Notes under the pieces: model-generated
The model's database searches: none
Seen by the model: only the letters and a program-made list of their open reading frames with translations
Told to the model about the DNA's origin: nothing
Translations under genes and position numbers: made by a program
Shown here: piece after piece, positions 25,880 to 35,079 of the stretch
How the letters are laid out: every line of letters starts with the position of its first letter
How positions within the stretch are numbered: the first letter of the stretch is position 1
Assembly (NCBI RefSeq): GCF_017163755.1
Contig: NZ_JAFIWC010000032.1
Coordinates: forward strand, 1 to 55,827
DNA: 55,827 bases
Source: Xanthomonas sp.
GTDB taxonomy: Bacteria; Pseudomonadota; Gammaproteobacteria; Xanthomonadales; Xanthomonadaceae
Direction: 5' to 3'

Positions 25880-26566
25880 GTGTTCAGCCCGGAAGAGACC
25901 ACCGCGATCGCGCTGAGCCTGAAGGTCGCGTTGACCGCGTCGCTGCTCAGCCTGCCGTTCGGGGTGGCGTTCGGCTGGCTGCTGGCGCGGCGCCGGTTCT
26001 TCGGCAAGTCGCTGCTCGATGCGCTGCTGCACCTGCCGCTGGTGATGCCGCCGGTGGTCACCGGCTACGTGCTGCTGATCGTGCTCGGCACGCAGGGGCC
26101 GGTGGGCGCATGGCTGCTGCAGCACCTGGGCGTGCAGTTCGCGTTCCGCTGGACCGGCGCGGCGCTGGCCAGCGCGGTGATGGGGTTTCCGCTGATGGTG
26201 CGGGCGATCCGCCTGGCATTGGAGTCCACCGACCGGCGCCTGGAGGCGGCCGCATCCACGCTGGGCGCCGGGCCGTGGCGGGTGTTCTTCACCATCACCC
26301 TGCCGCTGGCCTGGCCGGGCCTGGTCGCCGGCACGGTGCTGGCGTTCGCCAAGGCGCTGGGCGAGTTCGGCGCCACCATCACCTTCGTGTCCAATATCCC
26401 CGGGCAGACACAGACGCTGTCGTCGGCGATCTACGGCTTGATGCAGGTTCCGGGCGCCGAGTCGGGCATCTGGCGGCTGGCCGCGGTGGCGCTGGCGATC
26501 TCGCTGGGCGCGCTGCTGTTGTCCGAATGGCTGGTGCGCCGCCAGCGCGGGCAGGAGGACGCATGA
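25880..26566 (+). CDS. modB: Molybdate ABC transporter permease
   Basis: 228 residues with five or six transmembrane helices. The permease coupling motif EAASTLGAGPWRVFFTITLP (EAA loop) docks on ModC. The ending GEFGATITFVSNIPGQTQTL is typical of ModB. The start codon is GTG 25880, 15 bp after modA, giving MFSPEETTAIALSLKVAL. It forms the inner-membrane channel for molybdate. Confidence 0.95.
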   Translation: MFSPEETTAIALSLKVALTASLLSLPFGVAFGWLLARRRFFGKSLLDALLHLPLVMPPVVTGYVLLIVLGTQGPVGAWLLQHLGVQFAFRWTGAALASAVMGFPLMVRAIRLALESTDRRLEAAASTLGAGPWRVFFTITLPLAWPGLVAGTVLAFAKALGEFGATITFVSNIPGQTQTLSSAIYGLMQVPGAESGIWRLAAVALAISLGALLLSEWLVRRQRGQEDA

Positions 26567-26633
26567 TGCGGCACCGCTACCGCCCCGCCCTGCGCCGCGG
26601 CGCGGCGTGCGCCGGACGATATGGTGCGCGCCG

Positions 26634-27260
26634 ATGTTGAAGATCGACATCGAAGTGCAGCGCGGGCGCTTCCACCGGCACATGCGCATCGACGAGCAGG
26701 CGCGGGTGATCGCGCTGGTGGGCCCGTCCGGCGTCGGCAAGACCAGCATGCTCAACGCCATCGCCGGCGTGCTGCGGCCGCGCAGCGGCCACATCGCCAT
26801 CGACGGCCGCGTGCTGTTCGACCATGCCGCCGGCATCGACGTCCCCACCCACCGGCGCCGCATCGGCTACGTGTTCCAGGACGCGCGACTGTTCCCGCAC
26901 ATGGACGTGCGCCGCAACCTGGGCTACGGCCGCCACGGCCGCGGTCAGGCGCAGCGCTTCGGTTTCGACGCGGTGGTGGAACTGCTCGGCATCGAGGCCT
27001 TGCTCGCGCGCCGGCCGAGCAACCTGTCCGGCGGCGAGGCGCAGCGGGTGGCGATCGGACGCGCGCTGCTGTCGCAGCCGGCGATCCTGCTGTTCGACGA
27101 GCCGCTGTCGTCGCTGGACCCGGCGCGGCGCGAGGAACTGATCCCCTACCTGCAACGCGTGCGCGACGAGATCCGCCTGCCGATGTTGTACGTCAGCCAC
27201 CAGGCCGAGGAAGTGCAACGCATCGCCGATGCGATCCACCGGCTCGACGGGCCGGCGTGA
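26634..27260 (+). CDS. modC: Molybdate ABC transporter ATPase, lacking the C-terminal TOBE/Mop domain
   Basis: 208 residues. Walker A is GPSGVGKTS (30-38), the Q-loop GYVFQDARLFPHMDV, the signature LSGGEAQRVAIGRALL, Walker B ILLFDEPLSSLDP, and the H-loop YVSHQAEE. Typical ModC proteins are about 350 residues, with a molybdate-binding Mop/TOBE domain after the ATPase. Here the chain stops right after the ATPase, so trans-inhibition by cytoplasmic molybdate is probably absent. The start was set at ATG 26634; a GTG at 26607 is possible but adds an unusual Trp/Cys-rich leader. It is 67 bp after modB. Confidence 0.92.
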   Translation: MLKIDIEVQRGRFHRHMRIDEQARVIALVGPSGVGKTSMLNAIAGVLRPRSGHIAIDGRVLFDHAAGIDVPTHRRRIGYVFQDARLFPHMDVRRNLGYGRHGRGQAQRFGFDAVVELLGIEALLARRPSNLSGGEAQRVAIGRALLSQPAILLFDEPLSSLDPARREELIPYLQRVRDEIRLPMLYVSHQAEEVQRIADAIHRLDGPA

Positions 27261-27413
27261 GCGGCGCGACGGGCGCGCGAAGATAGCCACCGGCGGGCCG
27301 CGGCGCGAAACGCGCATCCGCTCGCGCGCTGCGACCTCGCCCGGCCGCATGCCGACACGGCATTCACCGCCGATGGCGACACTGATGCGCAACGCACGCG
27401 CCGGTGCCCGCCG

Positions 27414-27971
27414 ATGAAACGCTACCGCAAGCACGATTTCCCGCTCGACCAGGTGCGCCGCTTCCTGGAGCCGGGCCCGGTCGTCCTGGTCAGCTCCGCC
27501 AGCAGGAACCAGCGCGACATCATGACGATGGGCTGGCACATGGTGATGGGTTTCGAGCCGTCGCTGCTCGCGTGCTATATCTGGAGCGCCAACCACAGCT
27601 ACGGGCTGATCCGCCGCAGCAAGCAATGCGTGATCAACCTGCCGACCGCGGACATGGTCGATACCGTGGTCGGCATCGGCAACAGCAGCGGCGCGGAGAT
27701 CGACAAGTTCGCCCACTTCGGCCTGACCGCGGTACCGGGCGAGCGCGTGGACGCGCCGGCGATCGGCGAGTGCTACGCGAGCTTCGAGTGCCGCCTGTAC
27801 GACGGCAGCCAGATCGCCAGGCACGGCCTGTTCATCTGGGAAGTGGTCAAGGCGCACGTGGCGCGCGTGCCGAAACTGCCGAAGACGCTGCACTACCGCG
27901 GCGACGGCAAGTTCATGCTGTCCGGCCCCGACATCTCGCGGCGGCGCCTGTTCAAGCCGGAGATGCTGTAG
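27414..27971 (+). CDS. Flavin reductase-like FMN-binding protein
   Basis: 185 residues of the flavin reductase-like family (split-barrel FMN-binding fold). It has RRFLEPGPVVLVSSASRNQRD near the N-terminus, the flavin-contact segment NLPTADMVDTVVGIGN in the middle, and LHYRGDGKFMLSG close to the end. It may bind FMN and reduce flavin or another small acceptor. It follows modC by 153 bp, and cotranscription is uncertain. The substrate is unknown. Confidence 0.8.
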   Translation: MKRYRKHDFPLDQVRRFLEPGPVVLVSSASRNQRDIMTMGWHMVMGFEPSLLACYIWSANHSYGLIRRSKQCVINLPTADMVDTVVGIGNSSGAEIDKFAHFGLTAVPGERVDAPAIGECYASFECRLYDGSQIARHGLFIWEVVKAHVARVPKLPKTLHYRGDGKFMLSGPDISRRRLFKPEML

Positions 27972-28107
27972 ACGGCTCGCCGCAGGCATCGACACACTGG
28001 CATCCGCAGCCGCCGCGGACACGCTGACGCCGCTTCCGCACCGCGGCCGGCCACGGTTTCGTCGCCGCCGACACCGCACCCGATCGGTCCTGATGCAGAC
28101 AGGGACG

Positions 28108-28698
28108 CTAACGCGCGCCGCGTCCGCCCACCCGTCCGCTGCGTACCGTCGCCTCGCCTTCGCGCACCTCGAAGGTGAACGCATACGACAGCGTCACCGG
28201 CACCGCTTCCACCGACTGCGCATCGTCGCAGCGCCCTCCCTGCGCGGGGCGCTGCGCAGGACCGGCATAGGTGCAGATCGCCGCCGGCACGAAGCGCCAA
28301 TGCGCGATCGCGTCATGCACCGCCCGCAGCAGATCGGCGTACTCGGGCGCGGCGCCGGCGCCGCACTCGGGACGATCGTTCAGCGCTTCGCTGCGCGCGA
28401 CCTCGCCCTGCGCGGTCACGATCACGCGCACGCACACCGTGGTCGGCGCCAGCGTGCGCCGCGGCGAATCGGCCGGCAGCTGCGGCGTCGCGCTGTCCAC
28501 CGGCTGCGGCATGCGGAACACCTGCTGCGGCTGCATCCGGTAGGACGCCGCCGCAGCGCCGGCGCCCGCGTCGGCACGCGGCGCGAGCAGGCGCTGATCC
28601 ACCGAATCGACGCGTTGCGCCGGCTCAATCACTGGCTGGCCGGCGCAACCGGCCAGCCACAGGCAGGCCATCGCAACGCACGTCCTGGGCGCGTTCAC
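28108..28698 (-). CDS. Lipoprotein with TonB-like C-terminal domain
   Basis: 196 residues from a GTG start at 28698 (an ATG at 28671 is the alternative). The longer start gives a proper lipoprotein signal with an Arg and the lipobox LAGC. After a Pro/Ala-rich stretch (residues 30-75) comes a domain resembling the TonB C-terminus: VCVRVIVTAQGEVARSEALN, then AVHDAIAHWRFVPA. It has no TonB N-terminal membrane anchor and no ExbB/ExbD neighbours. It is more likely a periplasmic envelope lipoprotein than a true energy transducer. It is divergent from the acetyl-CoA hydrolase gene. Confidence 0.72.
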   Translation of the reverse strand: MNAPRTCVAMACLWLAGCAGQPVIEPAQRVDSVDQRLLAPRADAGAGAAAASYRMQPQQVFRMPQPVDSATPQLPADSPRRTLAPTTVCVRVIVTAQGEVARSEALNDRPECGAGAAPEYADLLRAVHDAIAHWRFVPAAICTYAGPAQRPAQGGRCDDAQSVEAVPVTLSYAFTFEVREGEATVRSGRVGGRGAR

Positions 28699-28884
28699 CG
28701 CGACGCCGCCGTCGCCACCATGCCGCAGTACAGGCGTCGCTCCGGCGCAGCCCGAAGGACCGCGCTGGGGCGCGCACGGGGCGGCGTCATCGCTCGGTCG
28801 CTTATCGGCATAAGCTCCCCGGCGCTTTCTTGCCCCGCATGCGCCCAAGCACGGCGTGGCTATTCCGATAGCGTTAATAGGCCC

Positions 28885-28890
28885 TAAGCT
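28885..28890 (+). promoter_or_regulatory. -10 element abutting the acetyl-CoA hydrolase start (leaderless)
   Basis: TAAGCT, then six bases (ATGCCG), then ATG at 28897. It is nearly identical to the arrangement before the Blh-like gene. An ATG also lies within the six-base gap (28891), two codons upstream of the chosen start. Confidence 0.6.
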
Positions 28891-28896
28891 ATGCCG

Positions 28897-30846
28897 ATGA
28901 CCGACCACCTCGAAGACCTCGACGCCGCCGTCGCGCTGATCCTGCAACGCATCCGCGGCGCGCTGCGCGTCGGCGCGCCGCTGGGCATCGGCAAGCCGCA
29001 TCGCCTGCTCAATGCGCTGTACGAACGGGTGGCCGCCGATCCGTCGCGTCCGCTGCAGATCTACACCGCGCTGTCGCTGAATCCGCCCGCGCCCGGCGGC
29101 GGGCTGCAGGGCCGCTTCGCGCGGCCGTTCGTGCAGCGCCATTTCGGCGACGACTTCCCGTACCTGAAATACGTGCAGGCGATGCAGCGCGATGCGCTGC
29201 CGGCGCACGTCCAGGTCGAGGAGTTCTACATGCAGTCCGGCGCGCTGCTCGGTTCGGCGCAGGCGCAGCGCGGCTACACCAGCCTCAACTACACCCATGC
29301 GGCCGAGGCGGTGGCGCAGCGCGCGCCGAACCTGATCGTGCAGAAGGTGGCGCGCGAACCCGGCGGCGCGCGGCTGTCGTTCTCGTGCAACAACGACATC
29401 ACCCAGGACACGCTGGACGCGGTGCAGCGGCGCGGCCTGCCGCGTCCGCTGCTGGTCGCCGAGGTCGATCCGCAGCTGCCGTGGATCGGCGGCAGCGCGG
29501 CGGTGGATGCGGCGTTCTTCGACCTGGTGCTGACCCCGCCTGGCCCGTATCCGAAACTGTTCGGGCTGCCGCGGCAGCCGGTCGGCGACGCCGACTACGC
29601 GATCGGCCTGTACGCCAGCACGCTGGTGCGCGACGGCGGCACGCTGCAGATCGGCATCGGCACGCTGGCCGACGCGCTGAGCCACGCGCTGGTGCTGCGG
29701 CATACCGACAACGCGCGCTACCGGCGCGTGCTGGCGGCGCTGGACCCGGCGCTGGAACAGCACCCCACGGTGCGCCAGAGCGGCGCGCTGGAGCCGTTCC
29801 GGATCGGCCTGTACGGCTGCAGCGAGATGCTCAACGAAGGCTTCCGCCAGCTGGTGCAGTGCGGGGTGATCAAGCGCAAGGTGGTCGACGACGTCGAGCT
29901 GATGCAGCGCCTGCACGACGGCGTGGCCGATGCCGAAGACCACGCCCGGCTGCAGCGCGAAGGCGAATACCTGCAGGGTGCGTTCTACCTGGGCTCGCCG
30001 GAGTTCTACGCCTGGCTGCACGGCATGGACGCCGCCGAGCGCGCCAGCATCGGCATGCGCCGGATCAGCGAGATCAACCAGCTCTACGGCGGCAACGAGA
30101 CGCTGGAGCGGCTGCAGCGGCACGACGCGCGCTTCTTCAACTCGTGCATGATGGCCACCGCGCTGGGCGCAGCGGTATCGGACGGACTGGAGGACGGGCG
30201 GGTGGTCTCCGGCGTCGGCGGCCAGTACAACTTCGTGGCGATGGCGCATGCGTTGCGCGACGCGCGCAGCGTGCTGATGTTCCGCGCGACCCGCGGCGAA
30301 GCGCGCACGCTGCAGTCCAACGTGCGCTGGAACTACGGCCACACCACGATCCCTCGCCACCTGCGCGACATCTACCTCAACGAATACGGCATCGCCGACC
30401 TGCACGGGCTGACCGACGAGGATTGCGTGGTCGCGATGGCCGGCATCACCGACGCGCGCTTCCAGCAGGAAGTGCTGCAGCAGGCCGTCGGTTCGCGCAA
30501 GCTGCGCGCCGACTTCCTCGCGCCGCCGCACTGGCGGCAGAACAGCGCCGAACGCGTGCGCCAAGCGCTGGCGCCGTTCCGCGCCGACGGCACCCTGCCC
30601 GACTACCCGCTGGGCAGCGACTTCACCGAGGTCGAGCAGCGCCTGTTGCGCGCGCTGACCTGGTTGAAGCAGCACACCGCCGGCAACGGCGCGAAGCTGG
30701 CGACCGTGGCGCGTGCGCTGTGCTCGGGCGCGCAGGGCGATGCCGCGTGCCTGCAGCGCATGGCGCTGGATGCGCCGCGCGGGTTTGCGGAGCGACTGCA
30801 GGCGCGGCTGTTGGGGTACGCGCTGCAGCGCACCTGCGCGCCGTAG
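28897..30846 (+). CDS. Acetyl-CoA hydrolase/transferase family protein, long form
   Basis: 649 residues. It has the acetyl-CoA hydrolase/CoA-transferase fold: an N-terminal domain from about residue 20 (GAPLGIGKPHRLLNAL), then the substrate-binding GTLQIGIGTLADALSHAL. The C-terminal domain contains GLYGCSEMLNEGF, GVGGQYNFVAMAHAL and RWNYGHTTIPRHLRDIYLNEYGIADL. The last resembles the CoA-transferase catalytic segment. Start 28897 is preferred over 28891 because it keeps the six-base spacing to the -10 element seen in two other genes here. The CoA donor and acceptor are unknown; acetate or propionate exchange is likely. Confidence 0.88.
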   Translation: MTDHLEDLDAAVALILQRIRGALRVGAPLGIGKPHRLLNALYERVAADPSRPLQIYTALSLNPPAPGGGLQGRFARPFVQRHFGDDFPYLKYVQAMQRDALPAHVQVEEFYMQSGALLGSAQAQRGYTSLNYTHAAEAVAQRAPNLIVQKVAREPGGARLSFSCNNDITQDTLDAVQRRGLPRPLLVAEVDPQLPWIGGSAAVDAAFFDLVLTPPGPYPKLFGLPRQPVGDADYAIGLYASTLVRDGGTLQIGIGTLADALSHALVLRHTDNARYRRVLAALDPALEQHPTVRQSGALEPFRIGLYGCSEMLNEGFRQLVQCGVIKRKVVDDVELMQRLHDGVADAEDHARLQREGEYLQGAFYLGSPEFYAWLHGMDAAERASIGMRRISEINQLYGGNETLERLQRHDARFFNSCMMATALGAAVSDGLEDGRVVSGVGGQYNFVAMAHALRDARSVLMFRATRGEARTLQSNVRWNYGHTTIPRHLRDIYLNEYGIADLHGLTDEDCVVAMAGITDARFQQEVLQQAVGSRKLRADFLAPPHWRQNSAERVRQALAPFRADGTLPDYPLGSDFTEVEQRLLRALTWLKQHTAGNGAKLATVARALCSGAQGDAACLQRMALDAPRGFAERLQARLLGYALQRTCAP

Positions 30847-31043
30847 CCCTGGGAGACCCGGGCGCGCGTGGCGTGTCCGTCGCCAGGACTTGCCGCTGGC
30901 GAGCGCGATCCCGATCCACGGACACGCATGAGCGGCGCACACCGCACGCGCCTGCGACGCGGCGGTCAGCCGGCAGTGGGCTTTTTCACGCGGACTAGCC
31001 GCCCGACCTGGGCATGGTGGGCGAAATCCCAGTGGAGCCGCCG

Positions 31044-31991
31044 ATGTCCCGTTCGCCGCTGCATGCCGCCTGCCTGGGCGCGCTGTTGATCCTCGCCGCA
31101 GGTTCCGCGACCGCGCAGGCCGCGCCGCCCGCGCCGGCGCCGGGTGCCGACGATGCCTCCGACCTGCGCGCGCAGGTGCTGTTGGACCGCGCGCGCTTCT
31201 CCCCCGGCGAGATCGACGGGCAACCCGGCTCCAACCAGCGCCGCGCCGTATCCGCTTTCCAGGCCGGGCGCGGGCTCGCCGTCAGCGGCACGCTGGACGA
31301 GGCCACCTGGCAGGCGCTCAAGCAGGACGCCGCGCCGGCACTGGTCGCCTACACGCTCACCGCCGAGGACGTGGCCGGGCCGTTCCCGCGCATTCCCGAC
31401 GACACCGCGGAAAAGGCCAAGCTGCCGGCGCTGGGCTTCGAATCGGTGGAGGAGCGGCTCGGCGAGCGCTTCCATGCCTCGCCGAAGCTGCTGCGCGCGC
31501 TCAATCCGGGCGTGGACTTCGCCCAGGCCGGCGCCAGCGTGCAGGTGCCCAACGTGCTCGGCACGCCGGCGCTGCCGAAGGCGGCGAAGGTGGTGGTCGA
31601 CAAGTCCGATTCCAGCGTGCGTTTACTGGATGCCGCAGGAAAGGTGCTGGCGCAGTTTCCCGCCTCCACCGGCAGCGAACACGATCCGCTGCCGATCGGC
31701 GAATGGAAGATCAAGGGCGTGGTGCGGCAGCCCACCTTCCACTACAACCCCAAGCTGTTCTGGGACGCGGACAAGTCGGACAAGAAGGCCACGCTGGCCG
31801 CCGGTCCCAACAATCCGGTCGGCGAGGTCTGGATTGACCTGTCCAAGGACCACTACGGCATCCACGGCACGCCCGACCCGGCGCGGGTCGGCAAGAGCCA
31901 GTCGCACGGTTGCGTACGCCTGACCAACTGGGACGTGCAGGCCGTGGCTGCGGCGGTGGATGCGTCGGTACCGGTGACGATGCAGGAGTGA
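31044..31991 (+). CDS. L,D-transpeptidase with peptidoglycan-binding domain
   Basis: 315 residues, exported (signal AACLGALLILAAGSATAQA). Residues 40-95 form a peptidoglycan-binding domain (LLDRARFSPGEIDGQPGSNQ, AVSAFQAGRGLAVSGTLDEA). A LysM-like segment with FHASPKLLRALNPGVDF follows. The YkuD catalytic domain from about residue 180 ends with the motif HGTP then SHGCVR, with the nucleophilic Cys near residue 288. It makes 3-3 peptidoglycan cross-links or anchors proteins. The start at 31044 has GGAG upstream. An M23 peptidase gene follows after four bases, so synthesis and cutting enzymes are cotranscribed. Confidence 0.93.
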   Translation: MSRSPLHAACLGALLILAAGSATAQAAPPAPAPGADDASDLRAQVLLDRARFSPGEIDGQPGSNQRRAVSAFQAGRGLAVSGTLDEATWQALKQDAAPALVAYTLTAEDVAGPFPRIPDDTAEKAKLPALGFESVEERLGERFHASPKLLRALNPGVDFAQAGASVQVPNVLGTPALPKAAKVVVDKSDSSVRLLDAAGKVLAQFPASTGSEHDPLPIGEWKIKGVVRQPTFHYNPKLFWDADKSDKKATLAAGPNNPVGEVWIDLSKDHYGIHGTPDPARVGKSQSHGCVRLTNWDVQAVAAAVDASVPVTMQE

Positions 31992-31995
31992 GGCG

Positions 31996-32724
31996 ATGAA
32001 GACGTTGCTGACGCTGGCGTTGGCGGCCGTGGTCGCGGGGCTGGTGTATTGGACGTTGCGCGACAACCTGCGCGTGCGGCCCAGCGATACCGACGCCGCC
32101 GCGTCGGTCGGCGAAACGGCGACACCGGCGGCGCAAACGCACGCGGCCGACCCGATGCCGGCCGATCCATCGCCGGCGTTGACGATGCAAGCCGCCGATC
32201 CGGGTGCAGCCAGCGCGGCGCCCGCGGTGGCCGCCAGCGCGCCCACGGCCGCTAGCGCTGCCGACGCCGCGGCACCGGTGCCGACCGGCCTGCTGATTCC
32301 GGTGCAGGGCGTGAGCGGCGCGCAGCTGCACGACACCTTCACCGATGCGCGCAGCGAGGGCCGCGTGCACGATGCGATCGACATCATGGCCACGACCGGC
32401 ACGCCGGTGCTCGCGGTCGCCGACGGCACCGTCGAGAAGCTGTTCGACAGCCAGCGCGGCGGCCTCACCGTGTACCAGTTCGAGCCCAGCGGCCGCTTCG
32501 CCTACTACTACGCGCACCTGCAGCGCTACGCCGACGGCCTGGCGGAAAAGCAGCCGATCCGGCGCGGCCAGGTGATCGGCTACGTCGGCAGCACCGGCAA
32601 TGCCGATCCCGCCGCGCCGCATCTGCACTTCGAGGTCCACCGCCTGGGTCCGGAGAAGCAATGGTGGAAGGGCGAATCGATCAATCCGTATCCGCTGCTG
32701 CGCGGGGAATCGGCGCCGCGGTGA
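31996..32724 (+). CDS. M23-family (LytM) peptidoglycan endopeptidase
   Basis: 242 residues. The N-terminal signal anchor (LLTLALAAVVAGLVYWTL) is followed by a long Ala/Pro-rich linker (residues 30-95) and a LytM domain. Zinc ligands are in HDAIDI (about residue 125) and the HLHFEV motif (about 209). Both halves of the metal site are present, so it should be an active endopeptidase rather than a degenerate activator. It starts four bases after the L,D-transpeptidase stop. It is probably anchored in the inner membrane and acts in the periplasm. Confidence 0.93.
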   Translation: MKTLLTLALAAVVAGLVYWTLRDNLRVRPSDTDAAASVGETATPAAQTHAADPMPADPSPALTMQAADPGAASAAPAVAASAPTAASAADAAAPVPTGLLIPVQGVSGAQLHDTFTDARSEGRVHDAIDIMATTGTPVLAVADGTVEKLFDSQRGGLTVYQFEPSGRFAYYYAHLQRYADGLAEKQPIRRGQVIGYVGSTGNADPAAPHLHFEVHRLGPEKQWWKGESINPYPLLRGESAPR

Positions 32725-32870
32725 GCCCTGCTGCAGGGTGGCCGCACGCCGCACCGCTGCTTGCGGCGTGGCCTGGCAAAGGCTCCTCGTTGCAAGCGGA
32801 CCCTACTACCGTCGTCCGGCGACCAGCCAGATACGCCGCGCACGCAAGGCATCTTGCTCGCGTGCGAAAG

Positions 32871-32896
32871 AAAAGGCCGGCATGCGCCGGCCTTTT
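32871..32896. terminator. Bidirectional terminator between the M23 gene and tkt
   Basis: An 11-bp perfect stem (AAAAGGCCGGC with its complement) and a 4-base loop, with A/T at both ends of the stem. It lies 23 bp past the transketolase stop codon and also serves the convergent M23 gene. Confidence 0.85.
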
Positions 32897-32919
32897 CCGT
32901 CCACACGATAGTCGTACGG

Positions 32920-34920
32920 CTACAGCGCCTTCGCCGCCTCGACCACGTGTTCGGCGGTGATCTTGAAGTGCTTGTACAGCACGTCCGCCGGCGCCGACGC
33001 GCCGAAGCTGTCGATACCCACCACCGCGCCGTCCAGGCCCACGTACTTGCGCCAGAACGCGGTGATGCCGGCTTCCACCGCCACGCGCTTGCGCACCGCC
33101 CTGGGCAGCACCGACTCCTGGTAGGCGGCGTCCTGGCGGTCGAACACGTCGGTGGACGGCATCGACACCACGCGGGTCTTCAGGCCGGCGGCGTCCAGCG
33201 CCTTCTTCGCTTCCACGGCCAGGCCCACTTCCGAGCCGGTGCCGATCAGGATCACGTCCGGCGCGCCGCCTTCGGCGTCGGCCAGCACGTAGCCGCCGCG
33301 CTCGATCTGCTTGATCTGCGCGTCGCTGCGCGGCTGGAACGGCAGGTTCTGGCGGCTGAACACCAGGCAGCTCGGGCCGTCGTTGCGGGTGATCGCGGCC
33401 TTCCAGCTCACCGCCGACTCCACCGTATCGCACGGGCGCCACACGTCGTTGTTGGGGATGTAGCGCAGCGAGGCCAGGTGCTCGACCGGCTGATGGGTCG
33501 GGCCGTCCTCGCCCAGGCCGATCGAATCGTGAGTGTAGACGTGGATCGCGTGCGCCGGGATCAGCGCGCTCATGCGCACGCCGTTGCGCGCGTAGTCGCT
33601 GAACACCAGGAAGGTGGCGTCGAACGGGATGAAGCCGCCGTGCAGCGCCAGGCCGTTGGCGATCGCGGTCATGCCGAACTCGCGCACGCCGTAGTACACG
33701 TAGTTCGCGTCCGGATCGTCCAGCGCGACCGACTTGCTGTTCTTCCACAGGGTCAGGTTGGAGTGCGCCAGGTCGGCCGAGCCGCCGATCAGTTCCGGCA
33801 GCAGCGGCGCGAACGCTTCGATCGCCATCTGCGAGGCCTTGCGCGAGGCGATGGTCTGGGCCTCGGCGGCCTGCTTGGCGATGTAGGCGTCGGCCTGGGC
33901 GATGAAGTCGGCCGGCAGCTCGCCGTGCGAGCGGCGGATCAGCTCGGCCGCCTCGTTCGGGTACTGCTTGGCGTACTTGTCGAAGGCCTGCTCCCACTCG
34001 GCCTGGCGCAGCGTGCCGGTGCCGCCGGCGCGCCAGCCGTCGTAGATCTCCTGCGGGATCTCGAACGGGCCGTACGGCCAGTCCAGCGCCTTGCGCGCGC
34101 CTTCCAGTTCTTCCTTGCCCAGCGGCGCGCCGTGCGAGGATTCCTTTCCGGCCTTGGTCGGCGCGCCGAAGCCGATGGTGGTGCGGCAGCAGATCAGGGT
34201 CGGCTTGTCGCCCTGCGCAATGGCGGCCTCGATCGCGGCCTTGATCGCGTTGGCGTCATGGCCGTCGACGTCGCGCACCACATGCCAGCCATAGGCCTCG
34301 AAGCGCGCCGGGGTGTTGTCGCTGAACCAGCCGGCGGTGTTGCCGTCGATGGAGATCTGGTTGTTGTCCCAGAACGCGACCAGCTTGCCCAGTCCCCAGG
34401 TGCCGGCCAGCGACGCGGCCTCGTGGGAGATGCCCTCCATCAGGCAGCCGTCGCCCATGAACACCCAGGTACGGTGGTCGACGATCTCGTGCTCGGGACG
34501 GTTGTAGCGCTGCGCCAGCAGCTTCTCGGCCAGCGCGAAACCCACCGCGTTGGCGAAGCCCTGGCCGAGCGGGCCGGTGGTGGTCTCCACCCCGGGGGTC
34601 TCGCTGTGCTCGGGGTGGCCGGCGGTCTTGCTGTGCAACTGGCGGAAATGCTTGAGCTCGTCCAACGGCAGGTCGTAGCCGGACAGGTGCAGCAGCGCGT
34701 ACTGCAGCATCGAGCCGTGGCCGTTGGACAGCACGAAGCGGTCGCGGTTGAACCACTTCGGGTTGTTCGGGTTGTGGCGCAGGAAATCGTTCCACAGCAC
34801 TTCGGCGATGTCGGCCATGCCCATCGGCATGCCGGGGTGGCCGGACTTGGCGGCCTCGACCGCGTCGGCGGCGAGGAAACGGATCGCATTGGCGAGCTGG
34901 CGGCGGGTAGGCGTCGTCAT
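32920..34920 (-). CDS. tkt: Transketolase
   Basis: 666 residues, the usual length. It transfers two-carbon units in the pentose phosphate pathway using thiamine diphosphate. The substrate-channel block is [20 protein letters not shown]. The cofactor and metal motif is [20 protein letters not shown], with NNQISIDG. The pyrimidine domain has [20 protein letters not shown]. The start at ATG 34920 fits the family N-terminus. It has its own terminator. A heptamer repeat cluster lies 72 bp upstream of the start, between this gene and the symporter gene. Confidence 0.97.
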   Translation of the reverse strand: MTTPTRRQLANAIRFLAADAVEAAKSGHPGMPMGMADIAEVLWNDFLRHNPNNPKWFNRDRFVLSNGHGSMLQYALLHLSGYDLPLDELKHFRQLHSKTAGHPEHSETPGVETTTGPLGQGFANAVGFALAEKLLAQRYNRPEHEIVDHRTWVFMGDGCLMEGISHEAASLAGTWGLGKLVAFWDNNQISIDGNTAGWFSDNTPARFEAYGWHVVRDVDGHDANAIKAAIEAAIAQGDKPTLICCRTTIGFGAPTKAGKESSHGAPLGKEELEGARKALDWPYGPFEIPQEIYDGWRAGGTGTLRQAEWEQAFDKYAKQYPNEAAELIRRSHGELPADFIAQADAYIAKQAAEAQTIASRKASQMAIEAFAPLLPELIGGSADLAHSNLTLWKNSKSVALDDPDANYVYYGVREFGMTAIANGLALHGGFIPFDATFLVFSDYARNGVRMSALIPAHAIHVYTHDSIGLGEDGPTHQPVEHLASLRYIPNNDVWRPCDTVESAVSWKAAITRNDGPSCLVFSRQNLPFQPRSDAQIKQIERGGYVLADAEGGAPDVILIGTGSEVGLAVEAKKALDAAGLKTRVVSMPSTDVFDRQDAAYQESVLPRAVRKRVAVEAGITAFWRKYVGLDGAVVGIDSFGASAPADVLYKHFKITAEHVVEAAKAL

Positions 34921-34991
34921 AGGGCTTCTATTGGACCGGGAGCGGGCGCGGGGGCGTCGGGTTGGCTATTGTCCCACAGGCGGGGGAGCGC

Positions 34992-35019
34992 GGGACTCGG
35001 GACTCGGGACTCGGGACTC
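34992..35019 (+). repeat. Heptanucleotide tandem repeat (GGGACTC)x4
   Basis: Four perfect copies of GGGACTC in tandem between the symporter and tkt genes. An inverted set of the same unit lies 79 bp away at 35099-35126, so the two sets could pair as a 28-bp stem on a single strand. Confidence 0.9.
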
Positions 35020-35079
35020 GCAAGAGGCTAGCGGCCACACCCCTCTATCGCCGATCGCGTCCCGCAAATACCCAAACGA

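Noticed and set aside
28700-30942. Minus-strand open frame continuous with the TonB-like lipoprotein and opposite the acetyl-CoA hydrolase gene
   Set aside because: The lipoprotein signal and lipobox fix the real start at 28698. The upstream extension is antisense to a clear CoA-transferase gene.
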